Below are positions 37,714 through 47,665 of a stretch of 64,000 nt of DNA, one piece after another. Position numbers and translations under genes: made by a program. Under the pieces are notes generated by a model. That model was not told the DNA's origin and did not search any database. It saw only the letters and a program-made list of their open reading frames with translations. The stretch is from Candidatus Pantoea deserta (GTDB lineage: Bacteria; Pseudomonadota; Gammaproteobacteria; Enterobacterales; Enterobacteriaceae). Numbering within the stretch: position 1 is the stretch's first letter; the number at the start of each line of letters is the position of its first letter. The stretch covers positions 157,700-221,699 of the forward strand of contig NZ_RMVG01000007.1 in NCBI RefSeq assembly GCF_003813865.1, in the 5' to 3' direction.

Positions 37714-37917
37714 TTATTTAGCCGTCGCCCCAACCATTAGGGGAACTTGAGGAATGTTCAGATGGAAAATAGTATTGAAGAAGTTAACGATATTATTAAT
37801 GCCTTCAGCAAAATTATTGTATTTTTCAAGCAGCTCGGAGGTCTGGATCTGACCATTTTCGTCAAGCCAGGCGCCGCCACTGACGTGCATAATTTCTTCA
37901 TTGCTTAACTGACGCAT
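37714..37917 (-). CDS. Small peptide precursor with double-glycine (microcin-type) leader
   Basis: This 67-residue precursor has a 15-residue leader MRQLSNEEIMHVSGG, which has the hydrophobic spacing and GG end of class II microcin and bacteriocin leaders cut by C39-peptidase ABC exporters. The predicted mature part is 52 residues and not cysteine-containing. It has an acidic amphipathic N-terminal half (ENGQIQTSELLEKYNNFAEG) and a hydrophobic middle (INNIVNFFNTIFHLNI). AAGGAA lies 7-12 nt before the ATG. It is AT-rich. No immunity gene, peptidase or exporter is adjacent, so a bacteriocin role is only inferred. Confidence 0.75.
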   Translation of the reverse strand: MRQLSNEEIMHVSGGAWLDENGQIQTSELLEKYNNFAEGINNIVNFFNTIFHLNIPQVPLMVGATAK

Positions 37918-38083
37918 AGTTCTTTCCTTAGAGTAAACGTTAACAGGAATGCGGCATGCTTAAACCTGCCGCAGCGGAAATAATTAATACAGGCGCAGAA
38001 GAAAGTAAATAATAGTTTTTTCGATAAACGCGAGAACTTTGATATCCGACAAGTTAAACAATAACCTGCCGGAAAATAAATAA

Positions 38084-38566
38084 TTATTTGCTTTTCACCG
38101 ACGGCGTCGGGCGCAACGTCAGCGTCAAACCTTTCAGAAAATTACGCATGATCTGGTCGCCGCACTCGCGATAATTTTTGTGATCCGGTTTGCGAAAAAT
38201 AGCGCCGATCTCAGCCTGTGAAACATTGAAGTTTGCTTTTGCCAGCACGTCGGGAATATCGCTGGTTTTAAGATCAAACGCGATACGCAGTTTTTTCATA
38301 AAAATATTGTTGTTCATGCGGCGCTCGATAGAGGGCGCAGGGGCATCCTCGCTTTTGCCACGGCGCAGGAAAATCAGGCCGTTGAGGAAGTAGCCCATCA
38401 GCACATCAGGCAGCGGTTTAAACGCCGGATCCTCTTCTTTTTTTAGCCATGTCTGTACATCGCTCAGCGGCACTTCGCTATCGGCCAGCGCGAAAATCTC
38501 CACCACTTTGGCATCGCTTAAATCCAGCATAAAGCGCACGCTGCGCAGAATATCATTATTAGTCAT
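38084..38566 (-). CDS. yehS: DUF1456 family protein YehS
   Basis: This 160-residue cytoplasmic protein contains two DUF1456 repeats. Each starts with a similar pattern: NNDILRSVRFMLDL at residues 3-16 and NNNIFMKKLRIAFDL at about 85-99, followed by KNYRECGDQIMRNFLKGL. It is homologous to E. coli YehS, but in E. coli that gene is elsewhere. The function is unknown. It lies 56 nt downstream of metR on the same strand. Confidence 0.88.
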   Translation of the reverse strand: MTNNDILRSVRFMLDLSDAKVVEIFALADSEVPLSDVQTWLKKEEDPAFKPLPDVLMGYFLNGLIFLRRGKSEDAPAPSIERRMNNNIFMKKLRIAFDLKTSDIPDVLAKANFNVSQAEIGAIFRKPDHKNYRECGDQIMRNFLKGLTLTLRPTPSVKSK

Positions 38567-38622
38567 GGTGAGAAGGTCTCTTGGTCGATAAACAGGCTGC
38601 GCATTATAGGGGAATTTGCGTC

Positions 38623-39549
38623 TCAGCGTTGCAAAATCGCGCCAGGCTGAGCGGCATCACGAACAAACGGCAGATGTTCACAGGCGTGCTGGCGCGCAAA
38701 GCGGGTAAAGGCTTCCAGCACCGGCTGGCGCTGCTCGCCGTCGCGCACGGCGGCGTACAGGCGACTCCACAAGCCGTCGCCCAGCGTTCTGGTGACCACT
38801 AAGCCCTGTTTTTCAAAGGTTTCCACGACCCAGTGCGGCAAAGCGGCGATCCCCATGCGCGCCGACACCATCTGGATCAGCAACAGGGTGTTATCCACGC
38901 TCTTTAACGCCGGACTGACGCCTGCGGGTTGCAAAAAATAGCGCCAGATGTCCAGCCGCTGTCGCTGTACCGGATAGATCATCAGCACCTCTTCCGCCAG
39001 ATCTTCAGGCGAAATGTGTTCAACCTGCACCAGCGGGTGATCCGGCGCCATCACCAGCCGCACCTCGAAGTCGAACATCGGCGTGTAGTGCAGGCCGCTG
39101 CGCGGCAGAATATCGGAGGTCAGCACCACATCCAGTTCGCCCTGCTGAAGAGCGGGTTGCGGATCGAAGGTTACGCCCGATTTGAAATCCATCACCACCT
39201 GCGGCCAGCTCTGGCGAAAGTTATCCAGCGCGGGCGTTAGCCACTGAATACAGCTGTGGCACTCAATGGCGATGCGTAGCGTAGCCTGATGCGGCTCGTG
39301 GCACGACTGCAACGCCTGCTGGATCTGCGGCAGCACCTGCTCGGCCAGCTGCAACAATATTTCGCCCTGCGGCGTGAATCGCAGCGGCTGACTTTTCCGG
39401 ACGAACAGGCGGAATCCCAGCCGCTGTTCGAGATCGCTGAACTGATGGGACAACGCCGATTGCGTCTGATGCAGCTGTGCGGCGGCGGCGGCCAGCGAGC
39501 CGGTATTACGCAGAGCCTGAAGGGTCCGCAGGTGCTTGAGTTCGATCAT
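38623..39549 (-). CDS. metR: LysR-type regulator MetR
   Basis: This 308-residue LysR-family activator of metE and other methionine genes uses homocysteine as co-effector. The N-terminal winged helix is [35 protein letters not shown], given here only as residues 2-36, and a C-terminal effector domain follows. It is about 9 residues shorter than E. coli MetR. It is divergent from metE, and its start overlaps a MetR-like half-palindrome. Confidence 0.96.
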   Translation of the reverse strand: MIELKHLRTLQALRNTGSLAAAAAQLHQTQSALSHQFSDLEQRLGFRLFVRKSQPLRFTPQGEILLQLAEQVLPQIQQALQSCHEPHQATLRIAIECHSCIQWLTPALDNFRQSWPQVVMDFKSGVTFDPQPALQQGELDVVLTSDILPRSGLHYTPMFDFEVRLVMAPDHPLVQVEHISPEDLAEEVLMIYPVQRQRLDIWRYFLQPAGVSPALKSVDNTLLLIQMVSARMGIAALPHWVVETFEKQGLVVTRTLGDGLWSRLYAAVRDGEQRQPVLEAFTRFARQHACEHLPFVRDAAQPGAILQR

Positions 39550-39661
39550 GAGAGTCCTTCACGTCGAGATTGAACAATTTGCGCTTGAGGAACATACAGT
39601 ACCCGCAGATTATAGCGGTGTAAACATCTGGACGGCTAAACATCCCAGTCTTCCAGACGAG
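39549..39661. promoter_or_regulatory. metR/metE control region with MetR-like and MetJ-like sites
   Basis: TGAG-AGTCC-TTCA at 39549-39561 fits the MetR site TGAA-N5-TTCA with one change. A run of degenerate MetJ boxes (AGACGTCT type) is visible at about 39625-39661, including CTGGACGGCTAAAC and CCAGACGA. A similar GGACGTCTAAAC lies upstream of metE in E. coli. Confidence 0.6.
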
Positions 39662-39689
39662 GCCTGAGAAAAAATCTGGAGAACTGCTA

Positions 39690-41957
39690 ATGACCATTTT
39701 AAATCATACCCTCGGCTTCCCCAGGGTCGGCCTGCGTCGTGAACTGAAAAAAGCGCAGGAGAACTACTGGGCGGGCAAAGCGACGCAGGAAGAACTACTG
39801 GCTACAGGTCGTGAACTGCGCGCGCGGCACTGGCAGCAGCAGAAGGCGGCGGGCGTGGATCTGCTGCCGGTCGGCGATTTCGCCTGGTACGATCATGTCC
39901 TGACCACCAGCCTGCTGCTGGGCAATGTTCCGGCGCGCCATCAGAACAAAGATGGCTCGGTCGATCTGGACACGCTGTTCCGCATAGCTCGCGGCCGCGC
40001 GCCGACCGGCGAACCGGCGGCGGCAGCCGAGATGACGAAATGGTTTAACACCAACTACCACTACATCGTGCCGGAATTTACCCGCGGTCAGCAGTTCAGG
40101 CTGACCTGGACGCAGCTGCTGGATGAGGTGGACGAAGCGCTGGCGCTGGGCCATAAGGTGAAGCCAGTGCTGCTCGGGCCGGTTACTTATCTGTGGCTGG
40201 GTAAGGTTAAGGGCGAGCCGTTTGACCGGCTGTCGCTGCTGGCTGACATTCTGCCGGTCTACCAGCAGGTGCTGGACGAGCTGAGCAAGCGCGATATTGA
40301 GTGGGTGCAGATTGACGAACCGGCGCTGGCGCTGGAGCTGCCGCAGGCATGGCGCGATGCCTTCAAACCGGCGTATCGCGCGCTACAGGACCGCGTAAAG
40401 CTGCTGCTGACCACCTACTTTGACAGCATTAGCCAGAATATCGACGCGATCCGCGAGCTGCCGGTTCAGGGTTTGCATGTCGATCTGGTGCACGGTCAGG
40501 ATGATGTCGCCCGGCTAGATGCGCAGCTGCCGGCCGAGTGGCTGCTGTCGCTTGGCGTGATCAACGGGCGTAACGTCTGGCGCGCCGATCTGAGCCGCTG
40601 GTTTAGGCGGATTCAGCCGCTGGTAAGCCAGCGCAAGCTGTTGTGGGTCGGCTCCTCTTGCTCGCTGCTGCACAGCCCGATCGATCTGAGCGTGGAAACC
40701 CGGCTCGATGACGAGGTGAAAAGCTGGTTCGCCTTTGCGCTGCAAAAATGCGGCGAGCTAAAGCTGCTGAGCGAGGCACTGAATAACAATGACGCAGCCT
40801 CGCTGGAGGCCTGGAGCGCGCCGATTCGCAGCCGCGCGCACTCCAGCCGCGTACACAATGCCGCTGTCGGCAAGCGCCTGGCGGCGATTTCCGCCCAGGA
40901 TACTCAGCGTGCCAGCGCCTATCCCGAGCGCGCCAGGGCGCAGCGCAGCCGCTTTAATCTGCCTGCCTGGCCGACCACTACCATTGGGTCATTCCCGCAG
41001 ACCACTGAGATTCGCAGCCTGCGTCTCGACTTCAAAAAAGGCAACATTGACGGTGGGCACTATCGCACCGGCATCGCGGAACATATTAAGCAGGCGATCG
41101 TCGAGCAGGAGCGTCTCGGCCTCGACGTGCTGGTGCACGGCGAAGCTGAGCGTAACGATATGGTGGAGTACTTCGGTGAGAACCTTGATGGCTTCGTCTT
41201 CACCCAGAACGGCTGGGTACAGAGCTACGGCTCGCGCTGCGTCAAGCCGCCAGTCATTATCGGTGACGTTAGCCGTCCGCAGCCGATCACTGTCGAATGG
41301 GCGAAATACGCCCAGTCGCTGACGGACAAGCCGGTAAAAGGAATGCTGACCGGTCCTGTCACCATCCTCTGCTGGTCCTTCCCGCGCGAAGACGTCTCGC
41401 GTGAAACCATCGCGAAGCAGATCGCGCTGGCGCTGCGCGATGAGGTCGCCGATCTGGAAGCGGCGGGTATCGGCATTATTCAGATCGACGAACCGGCGCT
41501 GCGCGAAGGTCTGCCGCTGCACCAGTCCGACTGGGCTGCTTATCTCAACTGGGCCGTTGATGCCTTCCGCCTGAATGCCGCCGTGGCGAAAGATGATACC
41601 CAGATTCACACCCATATGTGTTACTGCGAGTTCAACGACATCATGCACGCGATTGCCGCGCTGGACGCGGACGTGATCACCATTGAAACTTCGCGCTCCG
41701 ATATGGAGCTGCTGGAATCCTTTAAGGCGTTTGAATACCCAAATGAAATCGGCCCAGGCGTTTACGATATTCACTCGCCGAACGTTCCGAGCGTGGCGTG
41801 GATAGAGGATCTGCTGCGTAAAGCGGCGCAGAGCATTCCGCAAGAGCGTTTATGGGTTAACCCGGACTGTGGTCTGAAAACGCGCGGCTGGACGGAAACC
41901 CGCCAGGCGCTGGCGAATATGGTAGAGGCGGCAAGGAAGCTGCGCGGCGCTTATTAA
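39690..41957 (+). CDS. metE: Cobalamin-independent methionine synthase MetE
   Basis: It transfers a methyl group from 5-methyl-tetrahydropteroyltriglutamate to homocysteine. The 755-residue protein is two fused (beta/alpha)8 barrels. The N-terminal [15 protein letters not shown] binds folate. The C-terminal zinc site is formed by HTHMCYCEF (about 643-651) with the Cys of [11 protein letters not shown] (about 727). ATG at 39690 has a GGAG site. It is regulated by MetR and MetJ through the shared intergenic region. Confidence 0.98.
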   Translation: MTILNHTLGFPRVGLRRELKKAQENYWAGKATQEELLATGRELRARHWQQQKAAGVDLLPVGDFAWYDHVLTTSLLLGNVPARHQNKDGSVDLDTLFRIARGRAPTGEPAAAAEMTKWFNTNYHYIVPEFTRGQQFRLTWTQLLDEVDEALALGHKVKPVLLGPVTYLWLGKVKGEPFDRLSLLADILPVYQQVLDELSKRDIEWVQIDEPALALELPQAWRDAFKPAYRALQDRVKLLLTTYFDSISQNIDAIRELPVQGLHVDLVHGQDDVARLDAQLPAEWLLSLGVINGRNVWRADLSRWFRRIQPLVSQRKLLWVGSSCSLLHSPIDLSVETRLDDEVKSWFAFALQKCGELKLLSEALNNNDAASLEAWSAPIRSRAHSSRVHNAAVGKRLAAISAQDTQRASAYPERARAQRSRFNLPAWPTTTIGSFPQTTEIRSLRLDFKKGNIDGGHYRTGIAEHIKQAIVEQERLGLDVLVHGEAERNDMVEYFGENLDGFVFTQNGWVQSYGSRCVKPPVIIGDVSRPQPITVEWAKYAQSLTDKPVKGMLTGPVTILCWSFPREDVSRETIAKQIALALRDEVADLEAAGIGIIQIDEPALREGLPLHQSDWAAYLNWAVDAFRLNAAVAKDDTQIHTHMCYCEFNDIMHAIAALDADVITIETSRSDMELLESFKAFEYPNEIGPGVYDIHSPNVPSVAWIEDLLRKAAQSIPQERLWVNPDCGLKTRGWTETRQALANMVEAARKLRGAY

Positions 41958-42036
41958 TGTGCTGAGGCACGAAGCGGCGGGTAAACGACGGGCGCACGGC
42001 GCCCGTCACCTGATGTGGGCCTGAAATGACAGCGCG

Positions 42037-42864
42037 TTACGCCACCCCAAATTGCTTAAACCACGCCAGCATACGCGCCCAGCCGTCCTGCGCGGATTCG
42101 GCGTGATAGCTCGGACGATAGTCGGCGTTGAAAGCGTGACCCGCATCGGGATAGACCACAATCTCTGCTTTAGCATTCGCGGCGTGCAGCGCCTGACGCA
42201 TCTGCTCTACGCTTTCCAGCGGGATGCTCTCATCCTGGCCGCCGTACAGGCCCAGCACCGGCGCGCCTAAATCCACGGCGACATCGATCGGATGCTTCTG
42301 CTGCTTCATGGTTTTTTCGCCCATCAGACGGCCATACCAGGCGGCGGCGGCGCGCAGCTGCGGGTTGTGCGCCGCGTAGAGCCAGCTAATCCGGCCGCCC
42401 CAGCAGAAGCCGGTAATGCCCATACGACGAATATCACCGCCGTTGCGCGCGGCCCAGTTAGCGGCATGGTCAAGATCGGAGAGCACCTGGCTGTCCGGCA
42501 CTTTGCTGACCAGCTCTTTAAACAGGGTAGGGATGTCGTGGTAATCGTTGGGATCGCCTTCGCGGAAATAGAGTTCCGGCGCGACGGCCAGATAGCCTTC
42601 CAGCGCCAGTCGGCGGCAGATGTCGCGGATATGTTCGTGTACGCCAAAGATCTCCTGCACCACCAGCACAACCGGCAGCGGGCCGCTGCTCTCTTTGGGC
42701 TTCGCATAGTAAGCAGGCATGTTCTCGCCCTGGCTGGGCACTGAGGTTTCGCCTGCCTGAAGAGAGGCGCTGTCAGTATGGATAGTGGTCGAGGCGGTCG
42801 GCTGCACGGCAGGTGCAAAGCCGCCCGTCGATGATTTTTGTGCCATATTGTCTTCGGTTTTCAT
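42037..42864 (-). CDS. ysgA: Dienelactone hydrolase family protein YsgA
   Basis: This alpha/beta hydrolase of 275 residues is orthologous to E. coli YsgA, which also lies between metE and udp. The DLH nucleophile is the cysteine in ITGFCWGGR (about residue 151), with Asp in LYGGQDESIP and His in YPDAGHAFNADYRPSYH. The N-terminus (residues 1-45) is low in conservation. The first ATG has GGAGAG 6 nt upstream and was kept, although the E. coli start corresponds to the Met at residue 7. The natural substrate is unknown. Confidence 0.93.
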   Translation of the reverse strand: MKTEDNMAQKSSTGGFAPAVQPTASTTIHTDSASLQAGETSVPSQGENMPAYYAKPKESSGPLPVVLVVQEIFGVHEHIRDICRRLALEGYLAVAPELYFREGDPNDYHDIPTLFKELVSKVPDSQVLSDLDHAANWAARNGGDIRRMGITGFCWGGRISWLYAAHNPQLRAAAAWYGRLMGEKTMKQQKHPIDVAVDLGAPVLGLYGGQDESIPLESVEQMRQALHAANAKAEIVVYPDAGHAFNADYRPSYHAESAQDGWARMLAWFKQFGVA

Positions 42865-43038
42865 TTTTCTCTCCGTGCTGGCAGTAGCGCAATCAGGTAA
42901 CTATAGCCTGGCCAGATCGGGTCTGGACCAGAGATCGGGAACAGAGTAGGGGACGATCAAAAACACTCTTCTCTTTAACACTGCTGCAAAGGTTGACGCA
43001 CACAGCTTGTAGCAATGACATTCTGAATGGGTTGTTTA

Positions 43039-43106
43039 TGTGATCTGATTCTCATTACGTTTCTGATTAAATGTAACATTCATTTTCGTTAGTGATTGTT
43101 ATCACA
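43039..43106 (+). promoter_or_regulatory. Two CRP sites upstream of udp
   Basis: TGTGA-TCTGAT-TCTCA (43039-43054) and AGTGA-TTGTTA-TCACA (43091-43106) each match the CRP consensus at 9 of 10 positions. They are 52 bp apart. E. coli udp has the same two-CRP arrangement with CytR bound between them. Confidence 0.8.
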
Positions 43107-43166
43107 TAAATTTATGCCGCGCTCGCGTAGAGTGACGCGCTTCACCTCTCTTTTCAGGAGTCTGCT

Positions 43167-43922
43167 ATGTCTGACGTTTTTCACCTTGGCCTGACCAAAG
43201 CCGATCTACAGGGCGCCACTCTGGCTATCGTCCCCGGCGATCCAGAGCGCGTAAAGAAAATTGCCGGACTGATGGCTGATGCCCAGCCGCTGGCCTCGCA
43301 TCGTGAATTTACGTCATGGCTGGCGAAGCTGGACGGCAAACCCGTGGTGGTCTGCTCGACCGGCATCGGCGGCCCTTCCACCTCTATCGCCGTGGAAGAG
43401 CTGGCGCAGCTGGGTGTACGCACTTTTCTGCGCGTCGGCACCACCGGCGCAATTCAGCCGCACATTAACGTCGGCGACGTGCTGGTCACCACTGGCGCGG
43501 TGCGTCTTGACGGCGCCAGCCAGCACTTCGCGCCGCTGGAGTTTCCCGCCGTCGCGGATTTCGCCTGTACCACCGCGCTGGTGGCGGCGGCAGAGGCGAG
43601 CGGCGCAACCACCCATATCGGTGTTACCGCCTCGTCAGATACCTTCTATCCCGGCCAGGAGCGCTACGATACCTTTTCCGGTCGCGTCGTCAGCCGTTTC
43701 CAGGGGTCGATGAAAGAGTGGCAGCAGATGGGCGTGCTGAACTATGAGATGGAATCCGCCACGCTGCTGACGATGTGCGCCAGCCAGGGACTGCGCGCGG
43801 GGATGGTGGCGGGCGTAATCGTTAACCGCACCCAGAAAGAGATCCCGGATGCGGCAACCATGAAGCAGACCGAGAGCGATGCGGTAAAAATTGTGGTCGA
43901 AGCGGCGCGCCGTTTGTTATAA
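43167..43922 (+). CDS. udp: Uridine phosphorylase Udp
   Basis: It splits uridine with phosphate to uracil and ribose-1-phosphate. The 251-residue protein has [42 protein letters not shown] and the [12 protein letters not shown] motif of nucleoside phosphorylases. ATG at 43167 follows AGGAG with 8 nt spacing. CRP sites upstream point to catabolite control. Confidence 0.97.
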   Translation: MSDVFHLGLTKADLQGATLAIVPGDPERVKKIAGLMADAQPLASHREFTSWLAKLDGKPVVVCSTGIGGPSTSIAVEELAQLGVRTFLRVGTTGAIQPHINVGDVLVTTGAVRLDGASQHFAPLEFPAVADFACTTALVAAAEASGATTHIGVTASSDTFYPGQERYDTFSGRVVSRFQGSMKEWQQMGVLNYEMESATLLTMCASQGLRAGMVAGVIVNRTQKEIPDAATMKQTESDAVKIVVEAARRLL

Positions 43923-43981
43923 CGCTTTTCAGGCAGCGGACGCGCTGCCTCTGCTCTTCCAGCAAAAGCGAGGATCGCCTG

Positions 43982-45241
43982 ATGCGCCAGACACCGAAAC
44001 CTGCCTTATTCGCTAATCCCGCCGCCATGCAGGCGCGTCTCAACGACAGCGCCGCCCGTTTTCGCCAGCATATGGCGCAGCAGAATTACGCCGCCGCCGC
44101 AAAATGTTGCGAAGAGGTGCTGCGCGCGATGCCTAATCAGATGCAGGTGCTGAGCGACTACGCGCTCTGTCTGCTGCGGCTGGGGCAGTACCCCAGGTCC
44201 TATAAGGTCTATCAGAAAATTTATCAGGCGCCGCCTGCGCTGCGGGCCACGGCATCGGAAACCTGGCTAGATGGTCTGGCGGAGCTGTGCGGCTGGATGG
44301 GCAAGCAGGATGAACTGGCGAAATATGGTCTCGAATCGCTGAACGGCTCCGACGCGCGCTTCCGTCAGGGAGAGCGCTACGCCTTCCCGGCGGCGCAGCC
44401 GGACCCCATCGATCGCAGCAGGCCTGAGCAGAATATCATCGCGTTTAGCCTGTATGGCGGCCATCCGCGCTACTGCGAAACCCTGATTAAAAATGTTGAG
44501 GTTGCCCAGGCGCTCTATCCTGGCTGGACCTGCCGCATCTATCTTGACGAAAGCGTGCCGCAGCACGTCTGGCAACGGCTGAGGCAGCCGCACGTACAGC
44601 TGATCGACATGTCGCAGGAAAAAACGCTGTTTCCGACGCTGTGGCGCTTTCTGGTGATGGACGATCCCCAGGTTAAGCGCTTTATTATCCGCGATGCGGA
44701 TTCGCTGCTGTCGGAGCGCGAAGCGGCTGCGGTTGAAGCCTGGCTGGCCTCGCCCTACTGGTTCCACCATATGCGCGACTACTTTACCCATACCGAACTG
44801 CTGCTGGCGGGGATGTGGGGCGGCTGTAACGGCGTATTCAGTAATATGGCGCAGGCGATGCGCGACTTTGTTGCCCACTACCGCGGCAATTCGCGCTTTA
44901 CCGACCAGTATTTTCTCAAGGCGACGCTCTGGCCGACGGTGCGGGAAAGTCTGCTCAGCCACGATGAGATATTTCATTTTCATCAGGCGCAGCCCTGGCC
45001 GCCACATGCGCCGGTGCGCTGGAAAATGGATAACTTTCACGTCGGCAGCAACGCCGGCTTCGCCAGCATGGCAGGCAAAGCCACGGTGAGCGAAGGAGCG
45101 TCCCAGCCGGTCGAGCTGACGTATAACGGCCGCGCCTTTGTCTATGCGGCGCAGGTAAAAGGCGAGGAGTGGATCATGCCGATGCCGTTCTTTCTCACCG
45201 ACGCCTGGAAAGCGGGCGAGCTGACGGTCAAAGCCCTGTAA
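43982..45241 (+). CDS. TPR-containing glycosyltransferase-like protein
   Basis: I do not recognise a named family member in this 419-residue protein. Residues about 30-115 read as TPR-like helices (NYAAAAKCCEEVLRAMPNQMQ, YALCLLRLGQYPRSYKVYQK). The rest resembles a GT-A glycosyltransferase: NIIAFSLYGGHPRYCETLIKN, YPGWTCRIYLDESVP and a DxD-like motif in FIIRDADSLLSE (about residue 240). WGGCNGVF and FTDQYFL follow. There is no signal peptide or membrane helix, so it should be cytoplasmic. A GAGGA site supports the ATG. E. coli has nothing between udp and rmuC, so this is an insertion relative to it. Confidence 0.8.
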   Translation: MRQTPKPALFANPAAMQARLNDSAARFRQHMAQQNYAAAAKCCEEVLRAMPNQMQVLSDYALCLLRLGQYPRSYKVYQKIYQAPPALRATASETWLDGLAELCGWMGKQDELAKYGLESLNGSDARFRQGERYAFPAAQPDPIDRSRPEQNIIAFSLYGGHPRYCETLIKNVEVAQALYPGWTCRIYLDESVPQHVWQRLRQPHVQLIDMSQEKTLFPTLWRFLVMDDPQVKRFIIRDADSLLSEREAAAVEAWLASPYWFHHMRDYFTHTELLLAGMWGGCNGVFSNMAQAMRDFVAHYRGNSRFTDQYFLKATLWPTVRESLLSHDEIFHFHQAQPWPPHAPVRWKMDNFHVGSNAGFASMAGKATVSEGASQPVELTYNGRAFVYAAQVKGEEWIMPMPFFLTDAWKAGELTVKAL

Positions 45242-45325
45242 CAGCGCGTTCCGGGCGAAAATAGTCTGGACATTCATACAGGCCGACTTTACCTTTTCCC
45301 GAGCAACGCGCGTCGCGAGGGAATT

Positions 45326-46825
45326 ATGGATCAGCAGATTATTATCAGCGCCTGTCTGGCGCTCGCCGGGCTGGGCATCGGCTGGATGCTGGCGCAGCTT
45401 CGCGCCAGCCATCAGGCAGCCAGCTTTACCACCGAGCGTCGTTTACAGCAGGAGGCGCAGCAGCGTCAGCAACAGCAACTCGACCAGCTCCAGCAGCGAC
45501 TGCAACAGCGGGAAGAGGAGCTGCGCCAGCTGCATGGCGCGCTGAGCGGCGCGCAGGAGCGGCTGCAACAGCTTGACTACTGGCGCGGCGAGTGCGAGCA
45601 GCTCAACCGCGAACTGCGCAATCAGCTTGAAGTTAACAGCGCGCAGGAGGCGGAACTGCGCGAAGTAACCATCCGTCTTGAAGAGACGCGCTTCGCCGCC
45701 GAAGAGAAGCAGCGTCTGCTCACCAACAGCGAGCAGCGCCTCAGCGCGCAGTTTGAAAATCTCGCCAACCGCATCTTCGAAAACAGCGGCCGCCGCGTCG
45801 ATGAGCAGAATCGTCAGAGCCTGAACAGCCTGATTGGCCCGCTGCGCGAGCAGCTGGACGGCTTTCGTCGCCAGGTGCACGACAGCTTTGGTCAGGAAGC
45901 GCGTGAACGGCACACGCTGGCGCATGAAATCCGCCAGCTACAGCAGCTGAATGCCCAGATGGCGCAGGAGGCGATCAACCTGACCAAAGCGCTGAAAGGC
46001 GACAATAAGATTCAGGGGAACTGGGGCGAAGTCGTGCTGAGCCGCGTGCTGGAAGCCTCTGGCCTGCGCGAAGGCTATGAGTATCAGACGCAGGTCAGCC
46101 TACAGTCAGAGCAGCAGGGCAGGATGCAGCCCGATGTGATCGTTCGTTTGCCGCAGGGTAAAGATGTCGTGGTCGACGCCAAGATGACGCTGGTGGCCTA
46201 TGAGCGATACTTTAATGCGGAAGATGAGGTGACGCGCGAACAGGCTCTTCAGGAGCATGTCGCCGCGGTGCGCAGCCATATTCGCCTGCTGGGGCGTAAA
46301 GATTATCAACAGCTGGCAGGTTTGCGCTCGCTGGATTACGTATTGATGTTTATCCCGGTCGAACCCGCGTTCTTGCTGGCGATCGATCGCCAGCCAGAGC
46401 TGATCAGCGAGGCGCTACAGCAAAACATTATGCTGGTTAGCCCCACCACGCTGCTGGTGGCGCTGCGCACCATTAATAATCTCTGGCGTTACGAGCATCA
46501 GAGCCGCAACGCTCAGCATATTGCCGAGCGCGCGGCGCGTCTGTACGACAAGATGCGGCTGTTCGTCGATGATATGAGCGGCATCGGTCATAGTCTCGAC
46601 AAAGCCCATAACAGCTATCGCGAGGCGATGAAGAAACTGGCGGAAGGGCGCGGCAATCTGATTGCGCAGAGCGAGGCATTTAAATCCCTGGGCGTCGAAG
46701 TTAAACGCTCAATTAATCCGCAGCTGGTCGAGCAGGCGATGCCGGAAAAGGCCTGGGACGAAGAGCCGCTGCCTGACGATCTCTCCGGGTCGCAGGACGC
46801 GCGCGTGAGACGGCTCCATGAATAA
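45326..46825 (+). CDS. rmuC: DNA recombination protein RmuC
   Basis: This 499-residue protein has an N-terminal membrane helix (about residues 3-22), a long Q/E/R-rich coiled coil (about 30-200) and a C-terminal RmuC domain with a restriction-nuclease-like core (NKIQGNWGEVVLSRVLEASGL, QPDVIVRLPQGKDVVVDAKM). It limits DNA inversion at short repeats. The start has a GAGGGAA site. Confidence 0.95.
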   Translation: MDQQIIISACLALAGLGIGWMLAQLRASHQAASFTTERRLQQEAQQRQQQQLDQLQQRLQQREEELRQLHGALSGAQERLQQLDYWRGECEQLNRELRNQLEVNSAQEAELREVTIRLEETRFAAEEKQRLLTNSEQRLSAQFENLANRIFENSGRRVDEQNRQSLNSLIGPLREQLDGFRRQVHDSFGQEARERHTLAHEIRQLQQLNAQMAQEAINLTKALKGDNKIQGNWGEVVLSRVLEASGLREGYEYQTQVSLQSEQQGRMQPDVIVRLPQGKDVVVDAKMTLVAYERYFNAEDEVTREQALQEHVAAVRSHIRLLGRKDYQQLAGLRSLDYVLMFIPVEPAFLLAIDRQPELISEALQQNIMLVSPTTLLVALRTINNLWRYEHQSRNAQHIAERAARLYDKMRLFVDDMSGIGHSLDKAHNSYREAMKKLAEGRGNLIAQSEAFKSLGVEVKRSINPQLVEQAMPEKAWDEEPLPDDLSGSQDARVRRLHE

Positions 46826-46900
46826 ACGGGTCGTTGCGTGCCTGACTACCCTGACTCTGATACACTTCGGAAAGAATTGTTTGTGGAACAGGTAAAACCG

Positions 46901-47659
46901 ATGGCAGATGAATCACAGCAGGAAACGACCCATTTTGGCTTTCAGACGGTCGCCAAAAGCGAAAAAGCTGACAAAGTTGCGGACGTGTTTCACTCCGTAG
47001 CGGCGAAATATGACCTGATGAACGATCTGATGTCATTTGGCATCCATCGCATCTGGAAGCGTTTTACCATCGACAGCAGCGGCGTGCGTCGCGGACAGCG
47101 CGTGCTGGATCTGGCGGGTGGCACGGGCGATCTGACGGCGAAATTTTCCCGTCTGGTGGGCGAGAACGGCCAGGTAGTACTGGCGGACATCAACAGTTCC
47201 ATGCTGAAGATGGGCCGCGATAAGCTGCGTAATCTGGGCGTAGTCGGCAATGTCAGCTACGTGCAGGCCAACGCCGAAGCGCTGCCCTTCCCGGATAACT
47301 ATTTCGACTGCATTACTATCTCTTTCGGCCTGCGTAACGTGACCGACAAAGAGAAGGCGCTGGCGTCGATGTTCCGCGTGCTCAAGCCAGGCGGACGTCT
47401 GCTGGTGCTGGAGTTCTCTAAGCCCGTGCTCGATCCGCTCAGCAAAGCTTATGACGCCTATTCGTTTCATATCCTGCCGCGCGTGGGACAGCTGGTGGCC
47501 CAGGATGCCGAAAGCTATCGCTACCTGGCGGAGTCGATCCGTATGCATCCCGATCAGGAGACGCTGAAGGCGATGATGAACGATGCCGGCTTCGAAAATA
47601 CCACCTACTACAACATGACCGGCGGCATCGTCGCGCTGCATCGTGGATTTAAGTTTTAA
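46901..47659 (+). CDS. ubiE: Ubiquinone/menaquinone C-methyltransferase UbiE
   Basis: This SAM-dependent methyltransferase makes the C-methyl group of both quinones. The 252-residue protein has motif [13 protein letters not shown], post-I VVLADIN and motif [24 protein letters not shown] (given as about residues 126-147). The ATG at 46901 gives [17 protein letters not shown], aligned with E. coli. Earlier in-frame starts reach back into the rmuC gap and are not conserved. Confidence 0.97.
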   Translation: MADESQQETTHFGFQTVAKSEKADKVADVFHSVAAKYDLMNDLMSFGIHRIWKRFTIDSSGVRRGQRVLDLAGGTGDLTAKFSRLVGENGQVVLADINSSMLKMGRDKLRNLGVVGNVSYVQANAEALPFPDNYFDCITISFGLRNVTDKEKALASMFRVLKPGGRLLVLEFSKPVLDPLSKAYDAYSFHILPRVGQLVAQDAESYRYLAESIRMHPDQETLKAMMNDAGFENTTYYNMTGGIVALHRGFKF

Positions 47660-47665
47660 CCGGAT

